Part shown: positions 15,626 to 24,766 of the stretch, piece after piece
Numbering within the stretch: position 1 is the stretch's first letter
How the letters are laid out: each line of letters opens with the position of its first letter
DNA from: an uncultured bacterium
GTDB taxonomy: Bacteria > Cyanobacteriota > Vampirovibrionia > Gastranaerophilales > Gastranaerophilaceae
DNA: 52,560 bases
Direction of reading: 5' to 3'
Assembly (NCBI GenBank): GCA_902765215.1
Contig: CACWZA010000014.1
Span: 1 to 52,560, forward strand
The notes under the pieces: model-generated
The model's input: the letters and a program-made list of their open reading frames with translations, nothing else
The model's database searches: none
Told to the model about the DNA's origin: nothing
Translations under genes and position numbers: made by a program

Positions 15626-17680
15626 TTATAAACTGCCGTTTCGCATTTCGATAATTGTTTTCTGTAAATCAAGCAAAAATTCAGGACGATAAAGGAATCC
15701 CATGTGAGAGCCGTTATCCAGTATTACCATATTACCGCCTGCCATTCGCTTCAATTGTTTTAACTGTATAGTGTTTACCAGATAATCATTTCTTGTATGG
15801 TAGATTTTGTAGTTATTTGCATTTTCCAAATAGTCTGATATTGCAACCAGCCCAAACCCGTGTTCAAGCTCTTTTTCGACAGATTCAGGGTCAGCCATTA
15901 TGTATTTGTTAAAGTAGTCTTCAAACCCCATCTTGCAGATTGTATCATATATCCCGCTCGGCTTGTTGTTAGGCGCTTTTTCAAGGACAAAAATTATATC
16001 GGATAATTTTTGATGCATCAAAAAACTTGTTATAAGCTTTGCCTCGTCCTCATCAAACGGCAAATGATTAACCTCAAAATCAATATCTTTTTTTATCAAA
16101 TACAAATTTACAAGTTTTGCCGAAGTGAATGCGACCTTCTGCTTAAGCTCATCAGAAAAGTTTTTCCATTCCTCAGTATAAGCATCCACCTGCCTTAAAG
16201 AGTACATAAGATCAATAGGCGGACAAAGCGCAATATATTGGGTATTTCCTAATGTATTATCCTTAGACTCCTGCTCTGCTATAAACAACAAATCAAGTGC
16301 CGCAAGTGATGTACCTAAAAGCACTTTATCCTCAAACTTACAATTATATTTAGTCTGAAGTTTATCTATAATCTTTATCGTTGTTTCTCTCATCATAAGG
16401 GCATCACGGGCAGGCAATCCCGGTCTGTAATTCTCAGGCATACTCTTAACAAACTCCCATTGGAAAGGGTTGCCCTGAATAACTACGGAATACCCCGCAT
16501 CATAAAACATTTTTGCAAACATCATAGGGTGGCTTGCCTTTACCCCGTCACCTGTTGACGGATAAAGTATTGCAAGCGGTGCATTTTTATTCTTTTGCAA
16601 AAGGAATTTGAATTTGTAGTCATCTCTTCCGGGAACAACATTAACAGAGTCCATCTTAAGCCTGTTTGCAAACGACCTGTTCCACAAAGAAAGTTCATTC
16701 CATATTGATTTATTTACATCAGGGAGAACAAATAAAGATGTTCTCATAGAGTCAACAACAGGTGATTGCGGACAATAGTTCAACAGCTGAATATCAGGAT
16801 CGATTGATACATTACTCAGCCCGAGTTTTGCCTCTATTATTTGCATTTCTAACATATTATCCTGCTCTTTTTCCACAAGTTCGGCAGATACGGATAACTC
16901 TCTTGTTCTTCCGTCAGTCGGATTTTGGTACTCAGACGGATTAACTCTGAGCTCAGAGGTTACATCCACCCTGTCATAATTATTCTTTTTAATAAAACCG
17001 TCTATCCCGAAAGCAGTTTTAGTAATCTCATAAGGATCTGCATAGTTTGATTCAACAAGTTTAATAATAGACTGCCAGTATGATGTTTTATTTATCAATA
17101 TCCCCGCTTTTATAACTGCCAAAAGCGGTGTTCCGATATAAGTAGTCGGGTTAAGTGCCATATCAAACAAACGCCCGAATAGCCCCCTTACCGTGGTAAA
17201 AGCAATAACAGGTGCTACAAAATATGCCCCCGGTTTAATATTTCGCCTCGCAAATGCTTTATCCATATTATCTCTGCTTCTGCCAATATGGAAATATCGT
17301 CTTGCAGGGTCATACATGCCTGCAAGCCCGATTGTTGTATTGATAAAGAACCGTTTTGTTTCGTTCCCCGCATTATGGAAATCTTTTTGAACAAGACTGC
17401 TGACCAGTCTTATCGGAAATTCTATGTTATATGATATCCCGAAAATTCTGTCCATTGCATACTGCGGGAGAATAGATGCCCAAATTATATGTACCGGCTT
17501 TATGAAATATTTATTTAACCCTTTGTCAAAGTTAAACATTTTTCTGTTAAACTTTTCGTGCTTATCACGGCCTAAAAATTCATCGGCATAATTCGGATAC
17601 ACAAATTCCTCGGCACAAACAGAAACATTATATCCGATAAAACAAAATAAAAATATAAATGCTATTATTCGACGTTTCAT
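15626..17680 (-). CDS. MlaA-like (VacJ) domain fused to an alpha/beta hydrolase
   Basis: 684 residues. A signal peptide (cut probably after VCA at 21-23) is followed by an MlaA/VacJ domain to about 235: KFNRKMFNFDKGLNKYFIKPV, FPIRLVSSLVQKD, RFFINTTIGLAGMYD. The usual lipobox is absent (VSVC), so it may not be lipidated. From about 350 there is an alpha/beta hydrolase: ILYPSTGDG, the nucleophile elbow LLGTSLAALD (Ser458), a plausible acid in YHTRNDY (Asp632) and the histidine in LDNGSHMGF (His659). MlaA extracts phospholipids from the outer leaflet of the outer membrane; the attached hydrolase suggests removal coupled to cleavage. No MlaBCDEF genes are in the window. Confidence 0.8.
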   Translation of the reverse strand: MKRRIIAFIFLFCFIGYNVSVCAEEFVYPNYADEFLGRDKHEKFNRKMFNFDKGLNKYFIKPVHIIWASILPQYAMDRIFGISYNIEFPIRLVSSLVQKDFHNAGNETKRFFINTTIGLAGMYDPARRYFHIGRSRDNMDKAFARRNIKPGAYFVAPVIAFTTVRGLFGRLFDMALNPTTYIGTPLLAVIKAGILINKTSYWQSIIKLVESNYADPYEITKTAFGIDGFIKKNNYDRVDVTSELRVNPSEYQNPTDGRTRELSVSAELVEKEQDNMLEMQIIEAKLGLSNVSIDPDIQLLNYCPQSPVVDSMRTSLFVLPDVNKSIWNELSLWNRSFANRLKMDSVNVVPGRDDYKFKFLLQKNKNAPLAILYPSTGDGVKASHPMMFAKMFYDAGYSVVIQGNPFQWEFVKSMPENYRPGLPARDALMMRETTIKIIDKLQTKYNCKFEDKVLLGTSLAALDLLFIAEQESKDNTLGNTQYIALCPPIDLMYSLRQVDAYTEEWKNFSDELKQKVAFTSAKLVNLYLIKKDIDFEVNHLPFDEDEAKLITSFLMHQKLSDIIFVLEKAPNNKPSGIYDTICKMGFEDYFNKYIMADPESVEKELEHGFGLVAISDYLENANNYKIYHTRNDYLVNTIQLKQLKRMAGGNMVILDNGSHMGFLYRPEFLLDLQKTIIEMRNGSL

Positions 17681-17830
17681 TGTAATAGTTCTCTTTAATA
17701 TAATACCCTAATCATACTTAAAAACAAATTAAAAAGATATTACCGTGTCAGACAACGGAAAACATTGACATTTAGACAAAAATATGAGAAATTTAGAAGG
17801 AACAATCAATGGACAACTAAAGGCACAGTT

Positions 17831-19237
17831 ATGTTTGCGGAACTTGAAAAAGTTTTATATCCGATAGTATCAGGAATAAACGAGTATTTATCAAACTATA
17901 TACTTGTATTTCTGCTTGTAGGGGTCGGATTGTGGTACACAATAAAAACACGATTTGTACAGGTTCGCTGTTTTCCTGAAGCGATACGCAACACCTTTGG
18001 CTCTCTGAAACATTTTGGTAAAAAGCACGAAAACGGAATGAGCTCTTTCCAGTCGCTCGCAACCGCAGTTGCGGCACAGGTCGGAACAGGAAACATAGTC
18101 GGCGCATCAGGCGCTATCCTTGTCGGCGGCCCGGGTGCAATATTTTGGATGTGGGTTATTGCTTTTCTCGGTATGGCAACAATCTATGCGGAAGCAACAC
18201 TTGCCCAAAAAACCCGTATTGTTGAATCTAACGGAAACATAAAAGGCGGCCCTGTTTACTATATAAGAACAGCATTCAGAGGAAAGTTCGGAAAATTCCT
18301 TGCAGGGTTCTTTGCAATAGCAATTACTCTCGCACTTGGTTGCATGGGCTGTATGGTTCAGGCAAACTCTATCAGCTCCACAATGCAATCTGCATTTGGA
18401 ATACCATCATGGGTTATAGGGGTTTTACTGATAACCGTATGCTCTTTCATCTTTATCGGCGGAATAAAAAGACTTGCCTCAGTAACAGAAAAGATTGTTC
18501 CGTTTATGGCAATACTTTTTATAATAGGCGGTCTTGGGATACTGATAGCAAGATATCAATATATTCCTGCGACCTTTGGAATGATTTTTAAATATGCTTT
18601 TCACCCTCAGGCAATTATAGGGGGCGGACTTTGGTATGCCATTATGACAACTGTAAGTCAGGGAGCGAAACGAGGACTGTTCTCAAACGAAGCAGGTATG
18701 GGGTCAACTCCGCACGCACACGCACTTGCAAAAGTAAAAACCGCACACGAACAGGGTACAATCGCTATGATTGGAGTATTTGTAGACACCTTCGTTATTC
18801 TGACACTTAACGCACTTGTCATAATTTCAACACTCTATACTCCTGACGGAGCATTAGCTCACGGTTACACAGGAAGTATTACTGAGGTCTTAACCAAAAC
18901 AAATCTTGTTCAGACTGCTTTCGGGAGCGTTTTCGGTTCATCCTTCGGCGCAATCTTCGTTGCAATCTGCCTTATGTTCTTTGCTTTTTCAACAATTTTA
19001 GGCTGGAACCTTTTCGGGAAAATAAATACTACCTATCTTTTCAGAAAAAGCAACCCGCAAAAAGCAACCTTAGTATATACCCTTATATCACTTACCTTCA
19101 TTATGATTGGAACACTCGTTTCATGCGATTTTGTGTGGGAACTCTCTGATATGTTCAATAACTTAATGGTTATACCGAACGCAATCGCTTTATTTGCACT
19201 AACGGGGATTGTTGTTTCCACTCTTGACAAAGAATAA
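17831..19237 (+). CDS. Sodium:alanine/glycine symporter, AGCS family
   Basis: The ATG at 17831 follows TAAAGG; upstream in-frame codons from a TTG at 17765 lack coding character. The 468-residue protein has about eleven membrane helices and the family signatures SSFQSLATAVAAQVGTGNIVG, GPGAIFWMWVIAFLGM and FNNLMVIPNAIAL. It should import alanine or glycine with sodium at the cytoplasmic membrane. It stands alone between divergent and downstream unrelated genes. Confidence 0.9.
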   Translation: MFAELEKVLYPIVSGINEYLSNYILVFLLVGVGLWYTIKTRFVQVRCFPEAIRNTFGSLKHFGKKHENGMSSFQSLATAVAAQVGTGNIVGASGAILVGGPGAIFWMWVIAFLGMATIYAEATLAQKTRIVESNGNIKGGPVYYIRTAFRGKFGKFLAGFFAIAITLALGCMGCMVQANSISSTMQSAFGIPSWVIGVLLITVCSFIFIGGIKRLASVTEKIVPFMAILFIIGGLGILIARYQYIPATFGMIFKYAFHPQAIIGGGLWYAIMTTVSQGAKRGLFSNEAGMGSTPHAHALAKVKTAHEQGTIAMIGVFVDTFVILTLNALVIISTLYTPDGALAHGYTGSITEVLTKTNLVQTAFGSVFGSSFGAIFVAICLMFFAFSTILGWNLFGKINTTYLFRKSNPQKATLVYTLISLTFIMIGTLVSCDFVWELSDMFNNLMVIPNAIALFALTGIVVSTLDKE

Positions 19238-19269
19238 CAAAAAATATATTTAGAAGTGTTTTTACATAT

Positions 19270-20193
19270 ATGATAAACACACTTTATAAAATCAATTTTC
19301 AACCGCAACAATATAATTTCAGACAACAGCAAAGGCCCGTTTTACCAAATCAGCCCTGTCGTGATACGGTTTCTTTTACCTCTGTAAATCTTTTAAAGAA
19401 AGAATCCGGGGAGATAACAAAAATCGTAAAAGATGTTATAGACAACACGGAAAAAATAGGGTTCGGCTCGGAGGGGGAAGTGTTTAAAATCCCTGACACA
19501 AACTACTGCGTTAAAATTATTAAGGGCGAAAGCACAAGATTTTTTGGCGACTGGAAAATGAATGTGTCAGAACAGGATAAAATAAATAATATTGTAGCAA
19601 GAGCGGAGAATGATGCAGTTATTATGAATTATCTTGAGGGGCAGCCATTAAAATGGAACAAACCCGATGAGATTTACGATTTGCCAAAATCGGCTTACAA
19701 AAACCTCTTAAAACAGATGCAAAGAGCAAATGACGAGTGTATGAAATTTGATAACAGTCCGAGCAATGTTATTTATAACCCGAAAGAAAAAACTCTGACG
19801 GCTATTGATTTCTATGAGCCAAGCCCTGATGTAGAATTTGAATACACACCGCTATCAACTGCTTTCAGCGTTCTACATAACCACTCTGCATCACCTGAGC
19901 ACATGAAAAACAACCGCAACCTTGCAGGGAAACTATTGGATGTTGTCCTTGATGAACTTTCATCAGGGAAAAAACCTGAATTTGAGATAGACAGATACGA
20001 TGTTTTCAAACTGTTCGGGCAATTAAGAATGTCACAAAACCTGAACGAAGCACCGCAAATGAGGTATCTGCGTGAAGCATTCAGTGATATATTCAGACTG
20101 AAAGATTTGCCGAAAACAGAAGAAAATACAAGAATATTTAATGGAAAAGTAAAGTATTCAAAAGCGATTATTAAGCAAGAACTGGGACAATAA
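19270..20193 (+). CDS. Protein-kinase-fold protein with VSFTS-tagged N-terminus
   Basis: 307 residues. The first 38 are polar and Gln/Pro-rich, ending DTVSFTS. A kinase fold follows: glycine loop IGFGSEGEVFKI (63-74), lysine in CVKIIKG (Lys82), a hinge-like MNYLEGQPL, a catalytic-loop-like MKFDNSPSNVIY (Asp161, Asn166) and AIDFYEP in place of DFG (Asp180). All residues needed for ATP and metal binding are present, but the HRD arginine is missing and the C-lobe is short, as in minimal bacterial effector kinases of the OspG/NleH type. The target is unknown. No Shine-Dalgarno is clear. Confidence 0.65.
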   Translation: MINTLYKINFQPQQYNFRQQQRPVLPNQPCRDTVSFTSVNLLKKESGEITKIVKDVIDNTEKIGFGSEGEVFKIPDTNYCVKIIKGESTRFFGDWKMNVSEQDKINNIVARAENDAVIMNYLEGQPLKWNKPDEIYDLPKSAYKNLLKQMQRANDECMKFDNSPSNVIYNPKEKTLTAIDFYEPSPDVEFEYTPLSTAFSVLHNHSASPEHMKNNRNLAGKLLDVVLDELSSGKKPEFEIDRYDVFKLFGQLRMSQNLNEAPQMRYLREAFSDIFRLKDLPKTEENTRIFNGKVKYSKAIIKQELGQ

Positions 20194-20323
20194 CATCTGT
20201 GCGGGATAGGTTACTGTTTTTTATTTAACCCTATCACCTTTACATTTCCCCCCGTTTATAATATCCTTTTATTAGTGTTAAAAAACACAGGATAAATAGA
20301 TACTAAGAAGATTGGGGATAAAT

Positions 20324-21415
20324 ATGGATTTTATAGGATTAACAATACAGGCACTTAAAGTGTTATCGAATATAGCAGGCAGTTACGGATTAGGTATTAT
20401 ACTTTTAACCGTTATCGTTCGTATGGCAATGTGGCCTTTGAGCGTTTCACAACAACGATCTATGAAACAGATGCAGACACTTCAGCCAAGAATGAAGGCT
20501 ATTCAGGAACGATACAAAAACGATCCGCAAACAATGCAGCGCAAAATGATGGAGTTCTACAAAGAACACAACTTCAACCCTATGTCAGGGTGTTTCCCGC
20601 TTTTAATTCAAATGCCTATCTTTATTTTGCTTTATTCATCTTTGATGAGTCCGCAATTTATTCAGATGGCAGGACACGCACCGTTCTTGTTTGTAAACAG
20701 TTTAGATTCAACACTCAGAACCAATGCAGGTATTTCTAATGACGGAGTTATGGGGGTTTCTTCCTCTGCTAAATTTATGTCAGGAAAGACTGCAACCGTT
20801 TACTTAAGACAAGAACCTGCAAGAAATGTAAAAATCGACAAACCGTCAGACGCTGTTCATATTCAGGGCAGTCTTGTTCCGGGTCAGCCTGTTGAGTTAA
20901 AAATCAACCTTGATGACTTAAAAGACCTTAAATTCAGCGAACTAGACAAGGTTGAAAAGGCAGAAGTTGAAGTAACAAATGTAATGACAAAGGAAACTGA
21001 ACTTGTAACCTTTGAAAAGAACGGATATCTGCTTACCGCAACATATCCGACAATTGCAGTTCAGTCTAAATTCCATTTTGATGTACTGGCACTCATTCTG
21101 TTATTTGGTCTGACAATGGTACTAACTCAAAAAGCAATGATGGCTATGAACAAGAATCAGGAAATCGACCCTAGTCAGGCAGCTGTGCAGAAATCAATGA
21201 ACCTGTTCATGCCGATAATGTTATGCGGTACATTTGTACTTATCCCTATCCCAGCAGGGGTTTTGTTATATCTAATTTCAAGTAACATTGTCCAAATCTG
21301 CCAAACAGTAATTATTAATAAACAACTTGATATAGAGTTCGCACACGAAAAAGAAAAAGTTTCTGACGATGAACTCGCTAATGCAAAAAAAGTTGAGGAC
21401 AAAAATCAGGGGTAA
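20324..21415 (+). CDS. yidC: Membrane protein insertase YidC/Oxa1 with large periplasmic insert
   Basis: Start chosen at the ATG at 20324 rather than the in-frame TTG at 20312. YidC inserts and folds inner-membrane proteins with or without SecYEG. The conserved core is clear: ILLTVIVRMAMWPLSVSQQRS with its positively charged groove residue, LQPRMKAIQERYKNDP (cytoplasmic hairpin), GCFPLLIQMPIFILLY, and C-terminal LFMPIMLCGTF and IPAGVLLYLISSN. Between the second and third conserved helices lies an extra beta-rich region of about 120 residues (about 126-246). My recollection is that cyanobacterial YidC carries an insert there too. The 364-residue length is long for Gram-positive YidC and short for the Gram-negative form, which has its extra domain at the N-terminus. 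Confidence 0.9.
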   Translation: MDFIGLTIQALKVLSNIAGSYGLGIILLTVIVRMAMWPLSVSQQRSMKQMQTLQPRMKAIQERYKNDPQTMQRKMMEFYKEHNFNPMSGCFPLLIQMPIFILLYSSLMSPQFIQMAGHAPFLFVNSLDSTLRTNAGISNDGVMGVSSSAKFMSGKTATVYLRQEPARNVKIDKPSDAVHIQGSLVPGQPVELKINLDDLKDLKFSELDKVEKAEVEVTNVMTKETELVTFEKNGYLLTATYPTIAVQSKFHFDVLALILLFGLTMVLTQKAMMAMNKNQEIDPSQAAVQKSMNLFMPIMLCGTFVLIPIPAGVLLYLISSNIVQICQTVIINKQLDIEFAHEKEKVSDDELANAKKVEDKNQG

Positions 21416-21426
21416 TTGAGGTCATA

Positions 21427-22467
21427 ATGTTAGTATCGGAATTTGATTATGAATTACCTGAAGAACTTATAGCGCAGACACCCGCCCAAAAACGCGATAT
21501 GTCTAAAATGCTCGTTTTAGGGAAGAACGGGAAGATTGAGCATAAACACTTTTTCGATATTGTCGATTACCTCGGGGAAAACGATGTTCTGATACTTAAC
21601 AACACAAAAGTTATCCCTGCAAGACTTTACGGCTACAAAGATACAGGCGCAAAGATAGAGATATTTTTGCTTAAACAAAAAGAAAATAAACAATGGGAAG
21701 TCCTCATTAAGCCGTCTAAAAGGGTAAAAGAAGGGGTAAATATAAGAGTATCTGATTTGTTATCAGCGACTGTTCTGAAACCGCTCGAAGATGACGGCAA
21801 ATGGCTTGTTCAACTGCATTATGAGGGCGATATATACGGAGTGCTTTCTCAGGTGGGGAATGTTCCGCTCCCGCCATATATTGAACGCAAAATGACAACA
21901 GAGGAACTCAAAAAACTCGATTATGACAGATATCAGACCGTTTATGCAAAACACGAAGGCTCTGTTGCTGCACCGACTGCGGGGTTACATTTCACTCCCG
22001 AAATATTAGAAAAACTGAAAGCAAAAGGGGTTGAAATCGGGTTTGTTAATCTGACAGTGGGCTTAGGTACATTCAGACCTGTTAAGTGCGAAAATGTGTT
22101 AGATCACAAGATGGATTCTGAAGAATACCACATCCCAAAAGAAACGGCTGATTTGATAAATCGTGCAAAAGCACAGGGTAAAAACATTGTTGCTGTCGGA
22201 ACAACAACAGTAAGAACCTTAGAGAGTGCTTGGAAAGAATTTGGTGAGATAAAAGAGTGTACTTCAAACTCAACTTTATTCATTTACCCTCCTTATAAAT
22301 TCGGAGTTATAGATAAACTGATTACAAATTTTCACCTGCCTAAATCAACATTGCTGATGCTTGTATCGGCACTTGCAGGCAAAGAAAATATAATGAATGC
22401 TTACAAAGAAGCAATAGCCAACAAATACCGCTTTTACAGCTACGGCGACTGTATGTTTATTTCATAA
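21427..22467 (+). CDS. queA: S-adenosylmethionine:tRNA ribosyltransferase-isomerase
   Basis: 346 residues, the usual QueA length, with the family motifs FDYELPEELIAQTPAQKRD, VLILNNTKVIPARL, EGSVAAPTAGLHFT, GLGTFRPVK and LITNFHLPKSTLLMLVSA. The enzyme transfers and isomerises the ribosyl group of S-adenosylmethionine onto preQ1 in tRNA to give epoxyqueuosine. It starts 11 nt after yidC with GAGGT before the ATG, so the two are probably cotranscribed. Confidence 0.95.
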   Translation: MLVSEFDYELPEELIAQTPAQKRDMSKMLVLGKNGKIEHKHFFDIVDYLGENDVLILNNTKVIPARLYGYKDTGAKIEIFLLKQKENKQWEVLIKPSKRVKEGVNIRVSDLLSATVLKPLEDDGKWLVQLHYEGDIYGVLSQVGNVPLPPYIERKMTTEELKKLDYDRYQTVYAKHEGSVAAPTAGLHFTPEILEKLKAKGVEIGFVNLTVGLGTFRPVKCENVLDHKMDSEEYHIPKETADLINRAKAQGKNIVAVGTTTVRTLESAWKEFGEIKECTSNSTLFIYPPYKFGVIDKLITNFHLPKSTLLMLVSALAGKENIMNAYKEAIANKYRFYSYGDCMFIS

Positions 22468-22522
22468 AAAGTTATCGTATGTCTTTAGATATAATGTATA
22501 AGTAAAATTTTGTAAATTATAC

Positions 22523-22535
22523 GTACTGACAGTAC
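22523..22535. promoter_or_regulatory. Small inverted repeat upstream of the 65-residue membrane protein
   Basis: GTACTG A CAGTAC is a perfect 6-bp inverted repeat 60 nt before the next start codon; it could be a regulator site or chance. Confidence 0.25.
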
Positions 22536-22595
22536 ATAAACATGATATAGTTATTAAAAACTTTACTGGTAAAAAAAATAATTCAGGAGGAAATA

Positions 22596-22793
22596 ATGGA
22601 AGGTTTTTCTTGCACTATGGCTATTATACAAAAAATTATAACTTTAGTTTTAATGGTTATAATTTGTTCAGCTTTGAGCATTACTCCATTTGATAGTTTT
22701 CTTGCTTTTATTGGTTGTGTAGTAGGGTGGGCAATAATAGAGGGTATTGTTACATTTGTTCTAAACCTGTTTCTTTTATCAATGATTAAATAA
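22596..22793 (+). CDS. Small membrane protein, 65 residues
   Basis: Two hydrophobic segments (about 8-28 and 33-60) with little soluble sequence and a C-terminal lysine. A strong CAGGAGGAAAT ribosome site 4 nt before the ATG indicates a real gene. No family recognised. Confidence 0.65.
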   Translation: MEGFSCTMAIIQKIITLVLMVIICSALSITPFDSFLAFIGCVVGWAIIEGIVTFVLNLFLLSMIK

Positions 22794-22805
22794 CAAATAA
22801 GAATG

Positions 22806-22829
22806 TAGGTTGGGTGAAACCCAACAAAA
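22806..22829. repeat. Short hairpin element GTAGGTTGGGT-GAA-ACCCAAC
   Basis: GTTGGGT pairs perfectly with ACCCAAC around a GAA loop. The words GTAGGTTGGGT...ACCCAACA resemble widely dispersed palindromic repeats that I recall from many bacterial genomes. No T-run follows on the plus strand, but on the minus strand the hairpin is preceded by T residues, so a terminator role is doubtful. Confidence 0.4.
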
Positions 22830-22884
22830 AATTATCTGCAGTTATCTCTGTTATTTACCCCATCACTGTGCTAATATATAACAA

Positions 22885-24228
22885 ATGGGGAAAATATTTG
22901 AGATAAAATACATAAAAGAACTGTTTACGCTGGCACTCCCTATAATTATGGGGAATTTAGGGCATATCCTTTTAGGTGCGGCGGACTGTTTTGTTGCAGG
23001 GAAATATTCAACCGAGGCAATTGCATCAATAAGTATTGCAACCTCGTTTCATGTTACTCTGGTTATGTTCGGGGTAGGGCTTACAATAAGCATCTCACCG
23101 CTCTTATCAAACAAACGGGGTGCAAGAGAAAATACAAAAAAATATTTCTTCCCGTCGATAAAGTTTGCACTGCTTATGGGGATACTCTTAATGCTTCTGA
23201 CATTTGCTTATATCCCTCTGTTAGACTTTTTAGGGTATGAACAACAACTTCTGCACGATGTGAAATTGTTCACCTTTATACTTGCCTTCTCAACCATAGG
23301 GGCGGAGGTAAATATTGCAATAAAAGAGTTTTTACAGTCCTACGAAATTGTATTTTTACCAAACTTTTTAATGGTGTTGTCCGTATTTTTAAACCTGTTT
23401 TTCAACTGGATATTTGTGTTCGGAAAATTCGGACTGCCTGAAATGGGTGTGGCAGGTATTGCACTTGCAACAGTATTGGTAAGAACTCTGCTTGCAGGTG
23501 TGCTTTTGGCTTTCTGCCTTATTAAATTCAAATTCAAATGGTATGAGGATAAAGAATACTACAAACAAATCTTCAGAATAGGACTCCCTATCTCAACCTC
23601 AATGATAGTAGAATTTCTGACCTTTAACTATATCGCAATAGTATTAGGCAGAATCTCGGGGCTTTATGCCGCATCGCACAATATAATACTTGTAATAAGC
23701 AGTACCGCTTTTATGATACCGCTAGCAATATCAAACGCGCTTGCGGTCAAAGTCGGCTACTCTAACGGGGCAAAAGACTACCCCGAAATGGTCAGATATA
23801 TCAAAAACGGACTCGGGATATCAGTTCTGTTTATGTGCTTTGCAGGGACAATATTTGCACTCTTCCCTGAACAGTTAACAAGAATATTTACAAGCGATAA
23901 TGAACTTGTAGCAATAACCGTTCCTGTTATGTATATTGTCGCACTGTTCCAGCTCTCAGACGGAATACAGGTTTCTATGAGCGGAATATACAAAGGGTTA
24001 AAGAAAACTAAATTCACAATGATAGCAAATATGATAGGATATTTACTAATAGGAATTTCCCTCGGAACATATTTGGGTATCTTCAGAAAAATGTACCTTT
24101 TCGGCTGCTGGATAGGGATATCAATATCCTCTGTCGTATTATCAACAATCCTGATAGCAGGTTTGATTTTTATCCTGAAACGATTGAAAAAAGAATACGG
24201 AGTAAATTATGGACTACAAGAAAATTAA
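22885..24228 (+). CDS. MATE family efflux transporter
   Basis: 447 residues and about twelve membrane helices in two homologous halves. The halves begin with the paired motifs LFTLALPIIMGNLGHILLGAADCF and IFRIGLPISTSMIVEFLTFNYI, typical of NorM-like drug/sodium or drug/proton antiporters. The export substrate is unknown. There is no Shine-Dalgarno; TGCTAATAT (22869-22877) ends 7 nt before the ATG, so a leaderless transcript is likely. The stop overlaps the next gene by 20 nt. Confidence 0.9.
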   Translation: MGKIFEIKYIKELFTLALPIIMGNLGHILLGAADCFVAGKYSTEAIASISIATSFHVTLVMFGVGLTISISPLLSNKRGARENTKKYFFPSIKFALLMGILLMLLTFAYIPLLDFLGYEQQLLHDVKLFTFILAFSTIGAEVNIAIKEFLQSYEIVFLPNFLMVLSVFLNLFFNWIFVFGKFGLPEMGVAGIALATVLVRTLLAGVLLAFCLIKFKFKWYEDKEYYKQIFRIGLPISTSMIVEFLTFNYIAIVLGRISGLYAASHNIILVISSTAFMIPLAISNALAVKVGYSNGAKDYPEMVRYIKNGLGISVLFMCFAGTIFALFPEQLTRIFTSDNELVAITVPVMYIVALFQLSDGIQVSMSGIYKGLKKTKFTMIANMIGYLLIGISLGTYLGIFRKMYLFGCWIGISISSVVLSTILIAGLIFILKRLKKEYGVNYGLQEN

Positions 24229-24634
24229 AGATAAATACTACTTAAGACTGGATAAAAAAGACGAAGTTATGTCATCAATAACAAAGTTTTGCAAAAAAGA
24301 GGGAATTAAAACCGCATATTTCCAAGGAATGGGCGCCTGCGATAAAGTAATCTGTCAGACACTTAACCTTGAAACCCACAATTTTGCAAGCCACGAAAAA
24401 ACAGGCATGTTAGAAATGTTGTCACTCTTAGGGAATGTCGCACTTGACGATAACAACAATTTATCACTCCATGCTCACGCAAGTTTTTCTTATGTAGAAG
24501 ACGGTGAAGTAAAACTCTTTGGCGGACATTTAAAAGAAGCATATATCTGCTACACAGGTGAAATCATTATCACACCTGCAGAAGAACCTATTCTCCGCTC
24601 AACAAAAACAGGCATGAATATTTGGTCATTTTAA
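24209..24634 (+). CDS. PPC domain protein (DUF296)
   Basis: 141 residues with the whole PPC fold: GIKTAYFQGMGACDKV, LSLHAHASFS, GGHLKEAYICYTGEIII. LHAHAS and GGHL provide the histidines that bind metal in crystal structures of bacterial members. In plants the domain occurs in AT-hook proteins; the role of stand-alone bacterial proteins is unsettled. CGGAG lies in the end of the MATE gene, with a 20-nt overlap, so translation is coupled. Confidence 0.85.
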   Translation: MDYKKIKDKYYLRLDKKDEVMSSITKFCKKEGIKTAYFQGMGACDKVICQTLNLETHNFASHEKTGMLEMLSLLGNVALDDNNNLSLHAHASFSYVEDGEVKLFGGHLKEAYICYTGEIIITPAEEPILRSTKTGMNIWSF

Positions 24635-24766
24635 AATTAAAAAATTCATTTACCCCATATCCTATAAAAGTATGAATTTCATGAAAAAATTTTTACTAAA
24701 AATGTTGATTTTACCGTAAATATCATTATAAAGAAAGTAAGTGAAAACTATAGGTCGGGTGATAAA

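Noticed and set aside
15626-17680. Lipoprotein signal of the MlaA-like protein
   Set aside because: The sequence before the only candidate cysteine is VSV, which is not an acceptable lipobox; a signal peptidase I site after VCA is more likely.
17765-17830. TTG-initiated extension of the AGCS symporter
   Set aside because: The added residues are basic, unlike the family, and the ATG at 17831 has a ribosome site.
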